From: Levilactobacillus wangkuiensis
GTDB taxonomy: Bacteria; Bacillota; Bacilli; Lactobacillales; Lactobacillaceae
Length of the DNA: 64,000 bases
NCBI RefSeq assembly: GCF_016861605.1
Contig: NZ_BOLM01000006.1
Location: 124,001 to 188,000 of the forward strand
Reading direction: 5' to 3'
A model generated the notes under the pieces. The model had not been told where the DNA came from. It saw only the letters and a program-made list of their open reading frames with translations, and did no database searches. This document shows positions 1 to 7,225 of the stretch, one piece after another (position 1 is the first letter of the stretch; each line of letters opens with the position of its first letter). A program made the translations under genes and the position numbers.

Positions 1-195
1 GCCAAGGTCAAAACGGTTAAAACCGGCCCAAACTGGGATCGGGTCACGTTCATCTTGTTCCTCCCGTTTCTCATGTGGGGCTTGATCAAGCTCTTCCGGC
101 AGCCCATCTACCTGGAAACCTCGCCGTACGATTGGTTTGGCGAAGATGCCGTTTGGCGGGCGTCTGACCCGACCTATCCGCGTTGGTGGTATTAA
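1..195 (+). CDS. C-terminal part of a membrane protein, function unknown
   Basis: The reading frame is open from the first base and ends with TAA at 193-195, giving the last 64 residues of a protein whose start lies outside the window. One hydrophobic segment (FILFLPFLMWGLI, residues 17-29 of the fragment) is followed by a tail rich in Trp, Tyr and Asp that ends RWWY. A hairpin terminator follows at 277-306. The fragment is too short to assign a family; a membrane-anchored or transporter-associated protein is possible. Confidence 0.6.
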   Translation, partial: AKVKTVKTGPNWDRVTFILFLPFLMWGLIKLFRQPIYLETSPYDWFGEDAVWRASDPTYPRWWY

Positions 196-276
196 TGGCA
201 AAAAACGGTTAGCCGTTTTAAGCGGAACTGGCTGCCTTTTGTCGCACGTTTCGGTCATATAAATAAGAACATCAAA

Positions 277-306
277 AATGAGTCTGGAATTTTCTCCAGG
301 CTCATT
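277..306. terminator. Bidirectional intrinsic terminator
   Basis: A stem of about 12 bp (AATGAGTCTGGA with TCCAGGCTCATT) around a short loop is flanked by A- and T-rich DNA. It separates the rightward gene ending at 195 from the leftward gene ending at 327 and can serve both. Confidence 0.7.
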
Positions 307-326
307 TAATTATTAATAATAATATA

Positions 327-839
327 TTAGTTATTAATTTTTAAATTGGCATATCGTTTAGCCAGCCGTTTGCTTTGGAAGGCGACCCCATCAGTCTTCA
401 ACTGTGCCCCGCTCTGAATCTCGAGGAGGGGCAGCCACTTTCCACCAACGCGCTGTTGGATTTGACGGAAGTACCCGCCATGACCGTCCCAGGTATTCCA
501 GCCGGTCACCCGCGTCCAACGTCCGTGCTGGTAGCGCACCGGATAGGCAATGAGCCAGGTTGGATGGGCTCGGCGTTGCGCCGCGGACATCTTTAACGGC
601 AACTTTTTTGCGTGAGTTCCGGCCTTAAAGCCGTCATCATTGAGACTGCGCGCAGATATCTGAATCCGCCGGTACCGGTGATATTCGTACCGGTACCAGG
701 TCCCGCGCAACGCCTGTGGAAACGTCCGCAGCGTCTGTTGCGGCTTGGCTGCGCGGGCGTGCTCCATTGACGTGGCGACCTCCAGCCCAACCACCACAGA
801 AAAGATAATTGCTAAGATGACTAACCACTTTGCCTTCAT
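327..839 (-). CDS. Small secreted protein, PKxLRGTW family (member A)
   Basis: A 170-residue protein with an N-terminal signal peptide (a Lys-flanked hydrophobic core at residues 5-24, probable cleavage after HARA). I chose the ATG at 839 because GGGAGG lies upstream at the right distance; an in-frame start at 881 would put the Shine-Dalgarno inside the gene. The mature N-terminus carries FPQALRGTWYRYEY, the signature shared with eleven other genes in this window, and the C-terminus SKRLAKRY resembles the ends of the members at 23346 and 34477. The rest is Tyr/Trp/Lys/Arg-rich with no Cys, which suits a secreted beta-rich fold. Function unknown. It is monocistronic and divergent from the pair beginning at 1083. 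Confidence 0.8.
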   Translation of the reverse strand: MKAKWLVILAIIFSVVVGLEVATSMEHARAAKPQQTLRTFPQALRGTWYRYEYHRYRRIQISARSLNDDGFKAGTHAKKLPLKMSAAQRRAHPTWLIAYPVRYQHGRWTRVTGWNTWDGHGGYFRQIQQRVGGKWLPLLEIQSGAQLKTDGVAFQSKRLAKRYANLKINN

Positions 840-1029
840 TTTCACTCGACCTCCCCGAATGCCTGTTGGAACTTCTAGCAAATCTATTACAGCATAGCAC
901 TAACGAAAATAACAGTGATATGTCCTATAAATTTGCTTATATTCACACTTATAGATTCGCTATATATCAGATTATAAGCTTGCTTATTTCTAGTGCAATC
1001 GACACGCCATCCACCCGTGCAACCTCCCC

Positions 1030-1057
1030 TTGAAACGTCGCCTCACACTCGTATACT
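1030..1057 (+). promoter_or_regulatory. Promoter of the 1083-2033 secreted-protein pair
   Basis: TTGAAA (1030-1035), a 16-bp spacer and TATACT (1052-1057), with the start codon 26 bp beyond. The same TATACT with a 16-bp spacer precedes two other family members (48433, 60859). Confidence 0.65.
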
Positions 1058-1082
1058 GGAGACATATGAAAGGGGATTCATT

Positions 1083-1595
1083 ATGAAAAAGATTGTTTAT
1101 TCAACTTTGGCCATCAGCGCCGTCCTCACGGGGTTAGTGGCGCTGGCGCCTAGCACCACCGCTAGTGCCAAGACGAAGCTCTACACCAATAGTAAGACCC
1201 TTCGGAACCATAAGTATAGGTATTCTTATCAGAATGCCTATACTGGCACCGGTAAATGGGGCTATAAACGTCTACATTTTTCCAAACATAGCGTCCATTT
1301 TGCCACCAAAACCAAACGTAACGGCAAATGGAAACATGCTAAAATTGCTGCAAAGTATTACTACGTTCGCCACCATAATGGTTGGTACGAATTTGGCGCC
1401 CGTGAAAGCGACGACGTTTACTTGATCAAGCCTAGTTGGCGCTACCTCAACGGCCATAAGCACTGGACTCTTGGAGAGTTTGACCCGTCCAACGATCACG
1501 GCGGTTATGGTCAAGCGCCTTACAACGTCTGGACCTACACAACCTACATGAATAATAAAGGTTGGCACTACACAATCAATCATCAGCCTAGCTAA
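1083..1595 (+). CDS. Small secreted protein, divergent PKxLRGTW-family member (B)
   Basis: A 170-residue protein. The ATG at 1083 is preceded by AAAGGGGA and opens a typical signal peptide (MKKIVYSTLAISAVLTG..., cleavage near ASA-K). The motif region reads SKTLRNHKYRYSY, keeping Leu-Arg and the aromatic positions but losing Gly-Thr-Trp, so membership rests on the similar size, signal peptide, basic/aromatic composition and its partner gene 15 bp downstream. The mature protein is rich in Lys, Tyr, His and Trp and lacks Cys. No enzymatic motif is visible. The TTGAAA-N16-TATACT promoter lies directly upstream. Function unknown. Confidence 0.75.
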   Translation: MKKIVYSTLAISAVLTGLVALAPSTTASAKTKLYTNSKTLRNHKYRYSYQNAYTGTGKWGYKRLHFSKHSVHFATKTKRNGKWKHAKIAAKYYYVRHHNGWYEFGARESDDVYLIKPSWRYLNGHKHWTLGEFDPSNDHGGYGQAPYNVWTYTTYMNNKGWHYTINHQPS

Positions 1596-1610
1596 AGGAG
1601 CCTCTTAAAA

Positions 1611-2033
1611 ATGAAACTAACCCATCTAGCTATCACCGGTCTTGCGCTCATCACCCTCGTCCCACTTGGCATCCCCACGACGGCCAACGCGAAAAGTACG
1701 ACGCTGCCTCGGACCATCCGTAGCCACACCTGGTATCGCCTAACTGACGGCAGCCAAGGCGGCTTCCACGACAAGACGACGTTCAAGGGGAACCACTTCA
1801 CCATCAAGGTCAAGGGGACTAACCTGCGCTACCACTGGCATTTCAGTGGGTTAAAGAAGCACACCGCCACCACTTACTATGGTCGCCTGCACTATGCCAA
1901 GAAACATTCTGCACTCGTCAAAATCAAGATTTTTAGCAAGTCACATTTCGATATCATTCAGAAACACACGCCTAATCTCGCCGGCAACTACACAGGCAAT
2001 GAAACTTATGGCGCCACGATTTTTAAGCGTTAA
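1611..2033 (+). CDS. Small secreted protein, PKxLRGTW family (member C)
   Basis: A 140-residue protein with a clear signal peptide (MKLTHLAITGLALITLVPLG, cleavage near ANA-K). The mature N-terminus has TLPRTIRSHTWYRLTD, the family signature with Arg for Lys and Ser-His for Gly. The ribosome binding site AAGGAGCC overlaps the stop region of the preceding gene, 15 bp away, so the two are co-transcribed. It is the shortest of the first three members. A terminator follows at 2063. Function unknown. Confidence 0.8.
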   Translation: MKLTHLAITGLALITLVPLGIPTTANAKSTTLPRTIRSHTWYRLTDGSQGGFHDKTTFKGNHFTIKVKGTNLRYHWHFSGLKKHTATTYYGRLHYAKKHSALVKIKIFSKSHFDIIQKHTPNLAGNYTGNETYGATIFKR

Positions 2034-2062
2034 TCTGTAAAACTTAAGTGCTACGCAAAGAT

Positions 2063-2098
2063 GGGCCACAACTGAAATCCAAGTTGTGACCCCTTTTA
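2063..2098 (+). terminator. Intrinsic terminator
   Basis: GGGCCACAACT pairs with AGTTGTGACCC (one mismatch), followed by a T-rich stretch; it ends the secreted-protein pair. The leftward gene ending at 2114 lies just beyond. Confidence 0.7.
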
Positions 2099-2113
2099 TT
2101 ATCCAATTAATTG

Positions 2114-3058
2114 CTACAACACCAGCAAAGACTTCGCCACCGCCTGATCCACGATCAACACGTTGGCGTGACCCCCGACCAATGCGGCGTGAATCGACTG
2201 CAGTTTGGCCTGACCGCCCGCGACTAAAATGGCGTAGCGTTTCTTGGCCAACTGCTCCAGCGAGATGGCGACCGTCCGGGCATCCAGGTCCGGCGCCGCC
2301 AATGCCCCGTCGGCCGTGATGTAGTGGGAGAGCACGTCCCCCACGGATGCGGTGCGCAACTGCGTGATCTGGTCCGCGTCGAGATACCCCGACTGAAACA
2401 GCATCGCGGTTGGCCGCGTCGTGCCGACCGTATACAGCGCGATGTCCGCGGCATTTCCCTTGGCGACGACCTGACTGATAAATTGATCCTGCATCGCCAG
2501 CTGCTTGACCTGCGCGTCACCAAAGATAATTGGCAACGGTAGGAGGCTCGCCTGCGTGTGAAAGGCCCGATTAAATTTCTGCGTAATATCGGCTGAATAG
2601 TTGGTTTCGCTGGCGTTGGTCACGCTCCCCTTGAGCTGCACCAGCTGTACATCGCGGTTGTGGCTCGGGTGTAGGTGATTGGCCACGGCCTCCATGGTCC
2701 GCCCCCAGTTAATGCCAATGGTGACACCATCCGTCACGATACGGTCCAAATAATCCGCCGTGACGGCACCGAGTTGTTCCAAGATGCCCTGTTCATCGTA
2801 GTTGGCCTGCTCGGCAATCACCACATCCTTCAGGTGATACTTTTCCTGAAGTTGCTCGCGGATGACCGCGGTATTTTCAAACGGGTCCTGAATCTTAATG
2901 GTGACGATCTGATTCTCGCGGGCTAGCTGAAGGGACTTGGACACCGTTGGCCGCGACAGGTTCATCTTCTGGGCAATCTCCTGTTGGCTGAGATCATCCT
3001 GATAGTAGTACCGGCTGACCGCGATGAGCCGTTCGATTTGTTTCTTAGACAATGCCAT
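2114..3058 (-). CDS. deoR: SorC/DeoR-type transcriptional regulator of deoxynucleoside use
   Basis: A 314-residue protein with an N-terminal helix-turn-helix (about residues 19-45, LSQQEIAQKMNLSRPTVSKS) followed by a SorC-type sugar-phosphate-binding domain; GINWGRTMEAV and VGTTRPTAML are typical of that fold. This is the architecture of Bacillus subtilis DeoR, not the Escherichia coli protein of that name. It is divergent from deoC, whose product consumes deoxyribose-5-phosphate, the known ligand of the B. subtilis protein. GGAGGCACCC upstream of the ATG supports the start. The intergenic region carries two copies of TTTACATTTGT that are probable operators. The gene symbol is inferred from fold and neighbour. 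Confidence 0.85.
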   Translation of the reverse strand: MALSKKQIERLIAVSRYYYQDDLSQQEIAQKMNLSRPTVSKSLQLARENQIVTIKIQDPFENTAVIREQLQEKYHLKDVVIAEQANYDEQGILEQLGAVTADYLDRIVTDGVTIGINWGRTMEAVANHLHPSHNRDVQLVQLKGSVTNASETNYSADITQKFNRAFHTQASLLPLPIIFGDAQVKQLAMQDQFISQVVAKGNAADIALYTVGTTRPTAMLFQSGYLDADQITQLRTASVGDVLSHYITADGALAAPDLDARTVAISLEQLAKKRYAILVAGGQAKLQSIHAALVGGHANVLIVDQAVAKSLLVL

Positions 3059-3118
3059 GTGGGTGCCTCCTGATAGTTATTTTGACCGGACTAAATACGT
3101 GTCTCTATTTTACCACAC

Positions 3119-3170
3119 TTTACATTTGTTAAAAATAGTATTTTACATTTGTAAGGAAACGTGTTAGATT
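3119..3170 (+). promoter_or_regulatory. deoC promoter with paired operator repeats
   Basis: Two direct copies of TTTACATTTGT start 23 bp apart, at 3119 and 3142. The second supplies the -35 box TTTACA (3142-3147), followed by 17 bp and the -10 TAGATT (3165-3170). A TAAAAT box for deoR on the other strand lies beside the first copy. A regulator bound to the repeats would block both promoters, as expected for DeoR control. Confidence 0.6.
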
Positions 3171-3210
3171 AAGACTGTCAATTAGACAAACACGAAAAGA
3201 GGACATTCAC

Positions 3211-3864
3211 ATGGAAAATTTAAATCGTACCATCGACCACACCTTACTGGCACCCGAAGCCACGCAAACGGACATTGATCGCATCGTTCGCGAGGCCAAG
3301 GAAAACAACTTCCGCTCCGTCATGATCAATCCCTACTGGGTCGCTTACGCCCACAAGCAATTGGCCGACACCGACGTCAATACGGACACGGTGATTGGGT
3401 TTCCTTTGGGCGCGAACACCACGGCTATCAAGGTTGCCGAAGTCTTACAGGCTGTTCAAGATGGCGTCGACGAAATTGACGTGGTCATGAACATTGGTGA
3501 ATTCAAGAGTGGCCATTTAGATGCCGTCACCGCGGACCTCAAGGCCGTTATCGACGCCGCTCACGCCCACAATAAACTGGCCAAAGTGATCATCGAAACG
3601 GCTCTGCTGAGCGACGAAGAGATCATGCAGGCGTCCGAACTGGTTGCTAACGCCGGGGCCGAATTTGTGAAGACCTCAACCGGCTTCTCGACCCGTGGCG
3701 CCAGTGTTAAGGACGTTGTCTTAATGAAGAAGGGCGTGGGCGACCGCATCAAGGTCAAGGCCTCCGGTGGTGTGCACTCTAAAGAAGAAGCCGAAGCCAT
3801 GATTGACGCCGGCGCTTCTCGTCTGGGGACCAGCTCTGGCTTAAAGGTTATCGGTAAGGCTTAA
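3211..3864 (+). CDS. deoC: Deoxyribose-phosphate aldolase
   Basis: A 217-residue protein, the usual length for DeoC. It cleaves 2-deoxy-D-ribose-5-phosphate to glyceraldehyde-3-phosphate and acetaldehyde in deoxynucleoside catabolism, in the cytosol. The Schiff-base lysine lies in FVKTSTGFS (about residues 151-159) and the second active-site lysine in KVKASGGV (about 180-187). The N-terminal IDHTLL is also typical. AGAGGA precedes the ATG. No other deo genes adjoin it; the only partner is the divergent regulator. Confidence 0.95.
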   Translation: MENLNRTIDHTLLAPEATQTDIDRIVREAKENNFRSVMINPYWVAYAHKQLADTDVNTDTVIGFPLGANTTAIKVAEVLQAVQDGVDEIDVVMNIGEFKSGHLDAVTADLKAVIDAAHAHNKLAKVIIETALLSDEEIMQASELVANAGAEFVKTSTGFSTRGASVKDVVLMKKGVGDRIKVKASGGVHSKEEAEAMIDAGASRLGTSSGLKVIGKA

Positions 3865-3873
3865 GCTTGCAAA

Positions 3874-3889
3874 TGTTCCACGTGAAACA
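3874..3889. promoter_or_regulatory. parS: parS-like ParB binding site 1
   Basis: TGTTCCACGTGAAACA matches the 16-bp Firmicutes parS consensus TGTTTCACGTGAAACA at 15 positions. It lies 9 bp after the deoC stop codon and is one of six such sites in the window. Confidence 0.8.
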
Positions 3890-3904
3890 GCGATAAATTT
3901 TCGC

Positions 3905-3933
3905 TTGACTCACCCGCAACCACGTGCGATACT
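3905..3933 (+). promoter_or_regulatory. Strong consensus promoter for a candidate small RNA
   Basis: TTGACT (3905-3910), exactly 17 bp, then GATACT (3928-3933). No open reading frame with a ribosome binding site follows before the terminator at 4011-4042. Confidence 0.6.
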
Positions 3934-3937
3934 ACTC

Positions 3938-4042
3938 GTGGTGCCAAACCACGGTGGGGGTACGCGATCGGTGCGCAAGCATTCCGAAGGTCGCCGCACC
4001 TCACCACAAGCAGTCTCGAGTAGAACGCGAGACTGTTTTTTT
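3938..4042 (+). ncRNA. Candidate structured small RNA, about 100 nt
   Basis: The stretch begins about 5 bp after the promoter at 3905-3933 and ends in a perfect intrinsic terminator (CAGTCTCG with CGAGACTG, then seven T). Between them GTGGTG (3938-3943) can close on CACCAC (4002-4007), and GGTGCG (3970-3975) on CGCACC (3995-4000); a competing hairpin GTGGT/ACCAC lies at the 5' end. The segment is GC-rich inside AT-rich flanks. I could not match it to SRP RNA, 6S, tmRNA, a T-box or a riboswitch I know. Promoter, structure and terminator are seen; that it is an RNA gene is inferred. Confidence 0.5.
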
Positions 4043-5102
4043 GTGCGACAAATTATTCAGAGATTGCTAACCGTAAATTAGTTGATTTTGCAACTAATCC
4101 ACCCATTTTATCGTCATTCAGTCAACAAAACTAGTTTCTCGAGTATTATTCATATGTAACAGCTTAGGTATTGGATGTTTCTTGAGCTACTGACAATCCC
4201 GTGTTTAATAACCAATGAGACAATTTAATTGTGCTGTACGATCAGGCGGTCACTTTGTGGATATTGAATTTTCAACAAAATTCCACGTTCGCCTTTGTGA
4301 ATGCAAAGGCACTGACCCACGACAACAGCAGACCTGCGTCAACAGTCTCGAATAGTCTGGGGACGGCTTGGAATAAGCAGTAACGTAACAATCATCAAAC
4401 GTTTTTAATGAAATAATCATAATAAATTTCAATTAAAACGAAATCAAGCTGAGCTAGTGAGCTAGTGCAAATATGTCATGGCCAATTGGCAACACAGTAA
4501 ACTTGAATGTCGATACCTGAGCTTTTCCCGTTCGATTAATATCAATGTTGGTGACGAGAATAAAATCGTTTAAGAAAACTGATTATGTGCATAGAAAGTT
4601 AACCTTGGGTGTGTATTCCTATGCACCTTTTTGGGGAGATTTTGCTAAACTGCGTAATGTTCCAAAAACTCCAATTCCTAAGATTAACCAATTTGAAATA
4701 GTTGATTGTATGGCTTCACCTTTAAATACAGGCCAAATTATTAATATAACAAGTCCAAGATTTAGCCAAAACGCCCACGTTTTATAAAAGTTTTTATTAA
4801 AAGTCAATTTCATTTCTTCATCTTCTTCAAGTGTTAAATCTGTAATCTACAATTTGATTATAATGTTATTTGTAATAGCGTATGTTCAATTAGCAACTTA
4901 AAAGTTAAGCCAACATGAAATCTGAAAACATTTAACTCAATTAACGCTAACGAAAAGTGAGCAAATGTGGACTGTTTTTTTTGAAATTAAATCTAAAATC
5001 AAGGCGCAAGCGCCTAGGGTCAGACATGTTCCATGAAAGGATAATGTTTGCACTTACTAAGGCAACACGTCCCAATCAACGGGCTATAAAACAGTTAAAT
5101 TC
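4043..5102. other. AT-rich gene-poor stretch
   Basis: About 1 kb of clearly lower GC than its surroundings. The only coding candidate is the small leftward frame at 4619-4813; other short frames lack ribosome binding sites and protein-like composition. Together with the broken gene at 5103-5344 it looks like decayed accessory DNA, perhaps a remnant of a prophage or island. No repeats or attachment sites were recognised. Confidence 0.4.
4619..4813 (-). CDS. Possible small membrane protein, holin-like in shape
   Basis: The 64-residue translation has two hydrophobic segments (about residues 13-28 and 40-52) joined by a short polar loop and ends in a basic tail. The shape recalls small phage holins but no diagnostic motif is present. 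Only a weak GAAGAAG lies upstream of the ATG. It sits in AT-rich, gene-poor DNA next to a pseudogene, so it may be a surviving fragment rather than a working gene. Confidence 0.35.
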   Translation of the reverse strand: MKLTFNKNFYKTWAFWLNLGLVILIIWPVFKGEAIQSTISNWLILGIGVFGTLRSLAKSPQKGA

Positions 5103-5344
5103 ATGACTCAAATTGACCGACAACGCGGCAATCAAGACCACGTGTGATAACCAAAATAACGACAACATCGCCCTATTCTCAGCGATTTTTCTAAGCTATT
5201 ACAAACACGGATGCCGATACCCTACTCGCCCGTTACAACGAACAGGATGAACGCTTCTACACCGACCACTTCACCAGCAATGAAAAATTAGTCCAAGACT
5301 TTATCGCTCACGCAAAGCGTAATGCTGAATATGATGTCAGATAG
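5103..5344 (+). pseudogene. Frameshifted remnant of a small protein gene
   Basis: Three frames join into one protein-like sequence: MTQIDRQRGNQDHV, then NIALFSAIFLSYYK, then ADTLLARYNEQDERFYTDHF and on to KRNAEYDVR before TAG at 5342. Two +1 shifts, near 5145 and 5210, break it. The last 43 codons have clear coding character. I do not recognise the family; a small immunity- or antitoxin-like helical protein is possible. Confidence 0.4.
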
Positions 5345-5415
5345 GTGATTCACTGCAGTATACTTACTATCAGTAATCAATCACTGGCTAATCCCGTTTT
5401 GAAAGAAGGTTCCCC

Positions 5416-6162
5416 ATGAAAATCATCATCGCTCCCGCCAAGAAGATGGTCGTCGATCCCGATACCTTTGGAATTGACGCACTCCCCCAGTACCTGACGC
5501 AAACGCAAGAGATTTTGGAACAGCTCCGGCAACTCGACTACCCCGCGGCCAAGGCCCTGTGGCACTGTAGCGATAAGCTGGCCCGTCCCAACTTTCAGTG
5601 GCTTCAGGAACTCGACCTAAAACGCCAGTTGACGCCCGCTCTCTTGGCCTTCTCTGGGATTCAATACCAATACATGGCCCCCGACCTTTTCACCGCACCG
5701 GCATTGGCCTACGTCCGCGACAACCTGCGCATTCTCTCTGGATTCTACGGCATTCTGCGCCCATTTGATGGCGTCGTGCCCTACCGGTTGGAAATGCAAT
5801 CGAAGCTGCAGGTCGCGGGCACCCATAACCTGTACGATTTCTGGGGCGACCGCCTGTACCGCGCGCTGGTCACCGGCCCGGGGCCCATCATCAACCTGGC
5901 CTCGCAGGAATACGCCAAGACCATCACACCCTACCTGCAGCACCCCGAGCAGCTGATCACCGTGGTCTTTGGGAGCTTGGTCAACGGCAAATTAGTGACC
6001 AAGGCCACGCTCGCTAAGATGGCCCGCGGCGAAATGGTCCGGTACCTGGCGGAACACAATGCCCAGACCGCGGCCGACGTCACCGCCTTTGACCATCCCG
6101 ACTGGGCCTTTGCGCCAGACCGGTCGACCGCAACATCCTTAGTTTTCATCTATCAAAAGTAA
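5416..6162 (+). CDS. yaaA: Peroxide stress protein YaaA family (UPF0246)
   Basis: A 248-residue protein that opens MKIIIAPAKKM, the YaaA/DUF328 signature, and has the family's SGFYGILRPFD (about residues 108-118) and LASQEYAK motifs. In Escherichia coli YaaA lowers free intracellular iron under hydrogen peroxide stress; the biochemical activity is not settled and the E. coli role is only presumed here. Length is normal. GAAAGAAGG precedes the ATG. A terminator follows immediately. Confidence 0.9.
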   Translation: MKIIIAPAKKMVVDPDTFGIDALPQYLTQTQEILEQLRQLDYPAAKALWHCSDKLARPNFQWLQELDLKRQLTPALLAFSGIQYQYMAPDLFTAPALAYVRDNLRILSGFYGILRPFDGVVPYRLEMQSKLQVAGTHNLYDFWGDRLYRALVTGPGPIINLASQEYAKTITPYLQHPEQLITVVFGSLVNGKLVTKATLAKMARGEMVRYLAEHNAQTAADVTAFDHPDWAFAPDRSTATSLVFIYQK

Positions 6163-6163
6163 A

Positions 6164-6199
6164 AAAGAGGCCGTGGACAATTTGCCCACGGCCTCTTTC
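6164..6199. terminator. Intrinsic terminator after yaaA
   Basis: AAAGAGGCCGTGG pairs with CCACGGCCTCTTT. It can also end leftward transcription from the small gene at 6218. Confidence 0.75.
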
Positions 6200-6217
6200 A
6201 TTTGCCAAAATATTGGT

Positions 6218-6376
6218 TCAACGACTCCCTACTAAGTACCCCTTAACGCTTTCACTGATGATCTGGGCCACCTGTTCCCGGGCCAGATAAATCCCGACGA
6301 TACCTAAGATGACAACGCCAACAGCTAATCCGAAGTGCCAAGCCTTTGCGTGGACCGTCATAAACTTGGAAGTCAT
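6218..6376 (-). CDS. Small single-pass membrane protein, 52 residues
   Basis: The ATG at 6376 follows GGGGGATGAGCGC, a good ribosome binding site. The product MTSKFMTVHAKAWHFG... has one transmembrane helix (LAVGVVILGIVGIYLA, about residues 17-32) and an amphipathic C-terminal stretch (REQVAQIISESVKGY). It stands alone between yaaA and the tetR-type gene. Function unknown. The ribosome binding site and membrane-helix composition argue that it is real. Confidence 0.6.
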   Translation of the reverse strand: MTSKFMTVHAKAWHFGLAVGVVILGIVGIYLAREQVAQIISESVKGYLVGSR

Positions 6377-6485
6377 GCGCTCATCCCCCTATTCGTGATT
6401 GCTGACAGTATACTGCGGCAATCACCGACTGGCTGTCAATAAAACCGCGATAGTAAAGTGGCTTCCCCAAACCTGACCATTCCGC

Positions 6486-7067
6486 CTACTTGCCGCCGGT
6501 CAACGCCAAGAACCCTTGCATCCCCTGCAGATTCAGCGTCACCATTCGCTGGCGGAACTCCGCCTTCGAGATACCCAATTGCTTGGTGATGTATAGCCGA
6601 AAGAGGGTCAGTGTGCTATCAATCAAGAAATTCACGCCTAACTTGGCATCGGTCGCACTCAGCTGATAATCCTGTTGGAAATCAGCCGCCAAGCCCGCCG
6701 CGACCCGGTGCTTGACCCGCCGTGATAGGAAACTGTAGTCGTCCGACGTCAAAATAAACGTATAAAATGTCGGCGCCTCATCAAAGTACGCACTCAGTCG
6801 ATCGAACCAAACGCCTGGGTGTTGGAAGGGATCATGGTTGGCGGGCTCCCGCAAGAGAAGTCCCAACAATTGGTCGGCAATTTCCGCGGTAAAACTATCC
6901 GCTAAATCATCAATCGAGTCAAAATGTAGGTAAAAAGTTTTGCGGTTAATATTGGCCTCCGCCGTCAGCTGTTGGACCGTAATTTCACGAAACCGATACT
7001 GCTGCGCCAGCTTTCTGAACGCCGCTCGCAGCGCTTGGTTAGTTCTCACAACTCGCCTATCCGTCAT
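6486..7067 (-). CDS. TetR/AcrR-family regulator
   Basis: A 193-residue protein with an N-terminal TetR DNA-binding domain (RFREITVQQLTAEANINRKT then FYLHFDSIDDL, residues 25-57) and a helical C-terminal ligand domain of the type seen in regulators beside YhgE/Pip genes. It is divergent from the YhgE/Pip gene that starts 159 bp away and probably represses it; TTGTGG...CCACAA arms and CACATGTG in the intergenic region are candidate operator parts. The ligand is unknown. Confidence 0.85.
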   Translation of the reverse strand: MTDRRVVRTNQALRAAFRKLAQQYRFREITVQQLTAEANINRKTFYLHFDSIDDLADSFTAEIADQLLGLLLREPANHDPFQHPGVWFDRLSAYFDEAPTFYTFILTSDDYSFLSRRVKHRVAAGLAADFQQDYQLSATDAKLGVNFLIDSTLTLFRLYITKQLGISKAEFRQRMVTLNLQGMQGFLALTGGK

Positions 7068-7225
7068 CGAATCCCTCCCGTTAGACCCCAGTTGTGGCGA
7101 AAGTGCGGCTTAATCCACAAAGTGGTCCCATCTGTTGTGGACGACTCCCGGCCGACTCGGTATCCTTTAGCCACATGTGAGGCATATCCTTGCCCACAGG
7201 ATACCACAGATTGGGGGCGTCGCCG

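Noticed and set aside
3938-4042. T-box, SRP RNA or tRNA at this locus
   Set aside because: The T-box core TGGNACCGCG, the SRP apical GGAAGGAAGC-type loop and a tRNA T-arm are all absent, and no aminoacyl-tRNA-related gene follows.
4250-4432. A 60-codon leftward frame in the AT-rich gap
   Set aside because: No ribosome binding site, protein-like pattern or homology could be seen; frames of this size are expected by chance.
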